A stretch of DNA of 64,000 bases, from positions 6,608,001 through 6,672,000 of the forward strand of contig CM070901.1 of NCBI GenBank assembly GCA_036417435.1. The letters are read 5' to 3'. The notes under the pieces are model-generated. The model did no database searches. It was not told the origin of the DNA and saw nothing but the letters and a program-made list of their open reading frames with translations. This document shows positions 60,176-64,000 of this stretch, piece after piece (the first letter of the stretch is position 1; each line of letters begins with the position of its first letter). The position numbers and the translations under genes were made by a program. This DNA comes from Inia geoffrensis. Lineage: Eukaryota > Chordata > Mammalia > Artiodactyla > Iniidae.

Positions 60176-61999
60176 TCCAATTGATATTCCAGTATAAAGT
60201 AAAAAAAAATCACATATTTGACATTTATATTTAATGTTTAATTTAAATTTATTAAATTTAGTTAATTATTTGATCTTACTAATTATTATAAAAACTGCTA
60301 TTACTTATGTTGGATTTATAATATGGACTTTATTACAGTAAACAGTTCTGAGTCTTAATTGAAATGTAATTAAACTTGTAATGTAACCTCCGTGCACATA
60401 ATTATCTTTAGTATCTAACTGCCAACTATAAAAATATTTCTTAACAAACCAACGTTTAATGATTGTGTTTTAATAGTAATTTTTAAAAATTTTAAATATA
60501 AATTTTCACAAGTCTACCTGTAAAAATTAAATGAAATTACAACAAATGGGAGGAGTAGGTTCTGGTGTCCTTTAATATTTAAAGAGGATTTTCCTTATTT
60601 AAAATAATATTTTGGCATGTTAAAAGGTGCAATTCAATTCTTTTAATATAAACTATTCTGCTTAATATAGAACTAAATTCCTATATTCAATAATATTCTC
60701 ATCCGAGAGGGTAAAGAAGAAAAAACCCACTAATTTGAAAGCTAATGATACATTGACAAAATAACATAGGATGATATGAACTGCAAAATGTTGAGACTTT
60801 AAATCAGTCAAAAGATAACACGTTATTTAAAACAAAAATTTTCCAGGCATGATATTACCTGATACTCTAACTTTTTGGAATGTGTAAAATAAAATAATTT
60901 GTCAATCACAGAAAGTTCAGAGTGCAATTTTTAATCCTTAAAAGAAGATAGGCATACTAGCTATGTTTCAGATTTATGTGGGACTTAAATGGAATGTGAG
61001 CAATTTAGGGCTAAAATCGAACTTCCAAAGCCTTTTTGGCACAATGTCCATGATTGTCTAGAGATTTGCAACAAAAGATCAAAATGATGAGGTGATTATG
61101 CACAGATTCAAAATTTCAATCACGCCATCTGTAGGTGGTCTCAATAATGAGCTCCTCATTGACTAAAGGGAATGAAAAATTGGCAGGCTGGTTTCTTGCA
61201 AAATTAGGGGAAATATTACATCTAGGGTAGTTTCTCAAATCATGAAATTAGCTTTTTAAATAATTTCTCTCAAATAATTAGCCCTTTTTAAACATGAATA
61301 TAAATACTTTGAAGGTAAAACTAAGGGATTATTTTCAGTGTCACACATTACATGATCAAATGTATAATTATGTATCTGAAGTTTTACAAATTATAAATAA
61401 TTTTCACATTTCAAATATAATATTGATTTACAAAATCTTTACTAATAAACGTATTTTAAACCTGGTATAGAGGAGATGACAGAGTGTCCACTCACCTTCC
61501 CTTTCTCCTATGTTGCTCAGCCAGCACAATGACCGTGATTGACAGATCATTAGATTTTGCAGGTGAAATGGATAATCCTTAGGCCTAAAGTCCTTTGGAA
61601 ATGTTTTTTTTTTTTTTTATGGGCTATAATTTGTTAGACTACAGTGAAGACTAAGAACTACAGCATCCTGCTAATAAATTGCCATGCTTGTGTTTCTTAC
61701 AGCAATGATCATCAATCAATCCATTTAATAGTTAAAGTGAATATATTCCCTGGAGAAATGATGGGAGAGAGTACTACTATAAACCACTCAAATGATTCAG
61801 TTTTCAAGATAAAAAAAATCATTAAAAATTATAGTATTTGTCTGTCACAGGTCAATAATATCCCCAGGCACCTATCAAAATAAAATTCAGAAGCACTTCA
61901 GAGGCACATTTCCAAAACTTAGGTAGCACAACAATCTTGTTGACTCTAAGTATATATTCCACTGAATACAATGTTAGTTTAAATCATGAATAGCAACAG
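60176..61999. other. AT-rich non-coding DNA
   Basis: No gene. 60190-60320 is extremely AT-rich ('taaatttattaaatttagtt'). A T-run lies at 61605-61618. Frames stay below 80 codons. Confidence 0.5.
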
Positions 62000-62412
62000 C
62001 TGGTGATTATAACACATGGAAAGTAAAATGAATGACAGCAATGAATCAAAAGATGGGAGGGAAGGATTGGGAACATTCTGTTGTACTACCACATGAGATG
62101 ATCTGTTACATTAATAAAAAATGAACACTATCAACTCCAGGCAACTGATATGCTAGAAAGGAGATTAAAATGGAATCATAACATGCTCAGTTAAAACCAG
62201 ATAAGAGAGTGAAAGAAGCCTCTGTCAATAAATAGAAAACAATTACAAACGTGGCTTATGCTAATCCAAGTTTAAATATGAATGGTCTAAAGATATTAAT
62301 TAAAAGACGGAGATTATCAAGAGTTTATTTAAACAATAGCAACTATATGAAGTCTACAAGAAACCTACTTTACACATAAAGACTAAGATAGACTACAAGT
62401 AAAGGGATGAAC
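62000..62412 (+). mobile_element. Old L1M fragment: inter-ORF region and ORF2 start
   Basis: 'taatccaagtttaaatatga', 'aaaagacggagattatcaag' and 'tatgaagtctacaagaaacc' match the L1 ORF2 endonuclease start in a very old subfamily. It ends abruptly near 62412, where different sequence begins. Confidence 0.65.
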
Positions 62413-63412
62413 TTCTGCTTCTGGAAAAAAGAAACGTCATACTTTTCCCTATTCCTCTTCACAAATACAATGAAAAATCCTGGATTATTATATATAAAAC
62501 AAATCTAAGAAGACTCTGAAAGGTGCAGAAACTTCAGTGTGTATAGAATAACATGGTAATGAGTTCCTTGGGTTTTCTTTTTACTTCATATATTCCAAAC
62601 TTGGGAGTTGAAGAGCCCAGCAACCTGAGAATGCCAAAAGGCAGAGGACAAAAAGATCTCCAACAAAACCTGCCCTTTCTAGATAAAGGAACAGGAGAGG
62701 AACAGCCTAGCAAGACAGACATATGAGAAAATACGGCTCTACTGCAGTAAAACAGCACAGGAAACAGCGTGACCCTCAACTCCACGTATGCCAGCAAGTG
62801 CTGAATGGAGAGCCTATACTTTGGGGTGGTATCAGGGGAGGCCTAGAAAAGTGTCAGGACTTTTAACATCACCCAGTGGAAACAAGGTGACTTCTGTAGC
62901 ACTGTCAGTGGAGACCCAGTGGGGTACCCAAATTCCCATGCCTGGCCAAGGGTAATGAGTAGCTCCCTCCTCACTGGGTATCAGCTGAAAACCAGCAGTG
63001 AATCTGAAATTCTAGCCCCACTCAGGGACAGTGAAGTACCCTCCTTTGTTTACCGAAGTGCTAGTAGAAAAAGCCAGCTTAAACACCAAGTTCAAATAAG
63101 ATCCAGAGTCTCACAACAGAATGCAGAAATGTCCAGGTTTCTATCATTTCATACATAGAACCAGGAGGATCTCAAACTGAATGAGATGAATCAATCATAA
63201 ATACCAACATCAAGAAGAAAGAGATGTTGAATAATTTCACAAAGATTTTAAAGTAGTGATCACAAAAATTTTTCAAGGAGCAATTACAAATATGACTGAA
63301 ACAAGTGAAAAAATAGAACCCCCCCAAAAATAGAAAGTCTCGGGATATGAGAAGATATAAAAGAAAAGATACAACTTTTAGAACTGAGAAATAGCATATC
63401 TGAAATAAAAAT
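62413..63412 (+). mobile_element. Old L1M 5' UTR and start of ORF1
   Basis: 62413-63130 has the style of an old L1M 5' UTR ('cctctggaaa'-like start, 'gaatgccaaaaggcagagga', 'ggtgacttctgtagcactgt'). 63140-63412 is clearer L1M ORF1 ('aggaggatctcaaactgaat', 'caaagattttaaagtagtga'). It is split by a CHR SINE at 63428. The 5' UTR assignment is less certain than that of ORF1. Confidence 0.6.
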
Positions 63413-63427
63413 CTCAATGGATTTTTT

Positions 63428-63632
63428 TTTTTTTTTTTTTTGTGGTATGCAGGGCTCTTACTGTTGTGGCCCCTCTTGTTGCGGAGCACAGGCTCCAGAT
63501 GCGCAGGCTCAGCGGTCATGGCTCACAGGCCCAGCCGCTCCGCGGCATGTGGTATCTTCCCGGACCGGGGCACGAACCTGTGTCCCCTGCCTCGGCAGGT
63601 GGACTCTCAACCACTGCGCCACCAGGGAAGCC
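63428..63632 (-). mobile_element. CHR-type SINE, long form, antisense
   Basis: T-run, then the complement of the CHR 3' half, ending 'ctgcgccaccagggaagcc'. Flanked by a 15-bp duplication, ctcaatggatttttt (63413-63427 and 63633-63647). It splits the old L1M fragment. Confidence 0.94.
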
Positions 63633-63647
63633 CTCAATGGATTTTTT

Positions 63648-63857
63648 AGAAGACAGATATTGACAAGGTGGATCAAAAAATATGACTCAACTATATGCTG
63701 ACAGCAAGAAACTCTCTTCAAACATAATTACATGGAAGATTGAAGTAAAATAATAAAAAGATATTATGCAAATATTAATCAAAGGAAAACAAGAGTGGCT
63801 ATATTAATATCAAATAAATTCAACTTCAGAGCAAAGAAAATCACTGGGGAGACAGAA

Positions 63858-63896
<39 letters not shown>

Positions 63897-64000
63897 AAGA
63901 TTGTATCATGATGAAAGTGTCAATCCACCAGAAAAATATAAAAACTTGTGTGGGTATGCACCCAGCAGTAGAGATGAAAAATACGCAAAGCAAAATTTGA
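63648..64000 (+). mobile_element. Old L1M: ORF2 endonuclease start, cut by the window end
   Basis: 'gacaaggtggatcaaaaaat', 'ggctatattaatatcaaata' and 'gaaagtgtcaatccaccaga' are the beginning of ORF2. Compared with 63140-63412 (ORF1), the rest of ORF1 and the inter-ORF region are missing, so a deletion joined them near the SINE site. The (GA)n at 63857-63900 interrupts it. Confidence 0.75.
63857..63900. repeat. (GA)n microsatellite
   Basis: About 20 GA units with two AAG interruptions. It sits in L1M ORF2 where the normal sequence is 'gagacaaagaagga', a likely seed. Confidence 0.95.

Noticed and set aside
63857..63900. CRISPR-like or regulatory repeat
   Set aside because: A plain (GA)n microsatellite without spacers, in an L1M fragment.

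Overview
The window is non-coding mammalian chromosome, AT-rich and packed with retrotransposons. No host protein-coding gene, rRNA, tRNA gene, CRISPR array or bacterial-style operon can be supported. The host is probably a cetacean. Eight SINEs (3001, 7700, 11947, 16411, 48404, 50170, 54536, 63428) match the tRNA-Glu-derived CHR type of the cetacean/hippo/ruminant lineage, and seven are the long form typical of whales and dolphins. The abundant L1s are of cetartiodactyl type, and a small mariner palindrome at 23320-23414 resembles a family known from cattle and their relatives. All family names come from memory of consensus sequences, not from a search.

Layout. 1-4538: AT-rich DNA with old L2 and MIR fragments and one short SINE. 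4539-17760: two L1 elements head to tail on the + strand, the first nearly full length (5' UTR, ORF1, ORF2, 3' UTR, poly-A), the second 5'-truncated and more decayed. They carry three SINEs. 17761-21700: microsatellite, a possible antisense retrocopy of an mRNA 3' end, an L1 3' end and a MIR. 21712-23310: antisense L1 ending next to the mariner MITE. 23741-24330 and 27237-28076: broken L1 pieces. 28080-33570: mostly old or unidentified sequence. 33575-35150: an L1 whose two parts lie in opposite orientations. 35559-35676: an exon-like segment with good splice signals. 36524-36870 and 44168-44532: MLT1-type LTRs. 39118-40545: a younger antisense L1 inside an older L1. 40785-43970: an ancient L1M carrying a copy of part of its own 5' UTR inside ORF1, and a second L1 insertion. 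44533-50169: mostly unannotated. 50850-60175: an ancient L1M split by an LTR and by a 3.8-kb antisense L1 that itself carries a SINE. 60176-64000: AT-rich DNA, then two more L1M pieces and a SINE.

Nothing here acts as a pathway. The main content is the insertion record. Nesting gives a consistent order: ancient L1M first, then L1s with one 3'-UTR type, then L1s with a second 3'-UTR type, then long CHR SINEs. Every L1 reading frame examined is broken, so none looks able to move. I found no convincing new biological system. The best items for a second look are the exon-like segment, the possible antisense retrocopy, the L1M internal duplication and the inverted L1.
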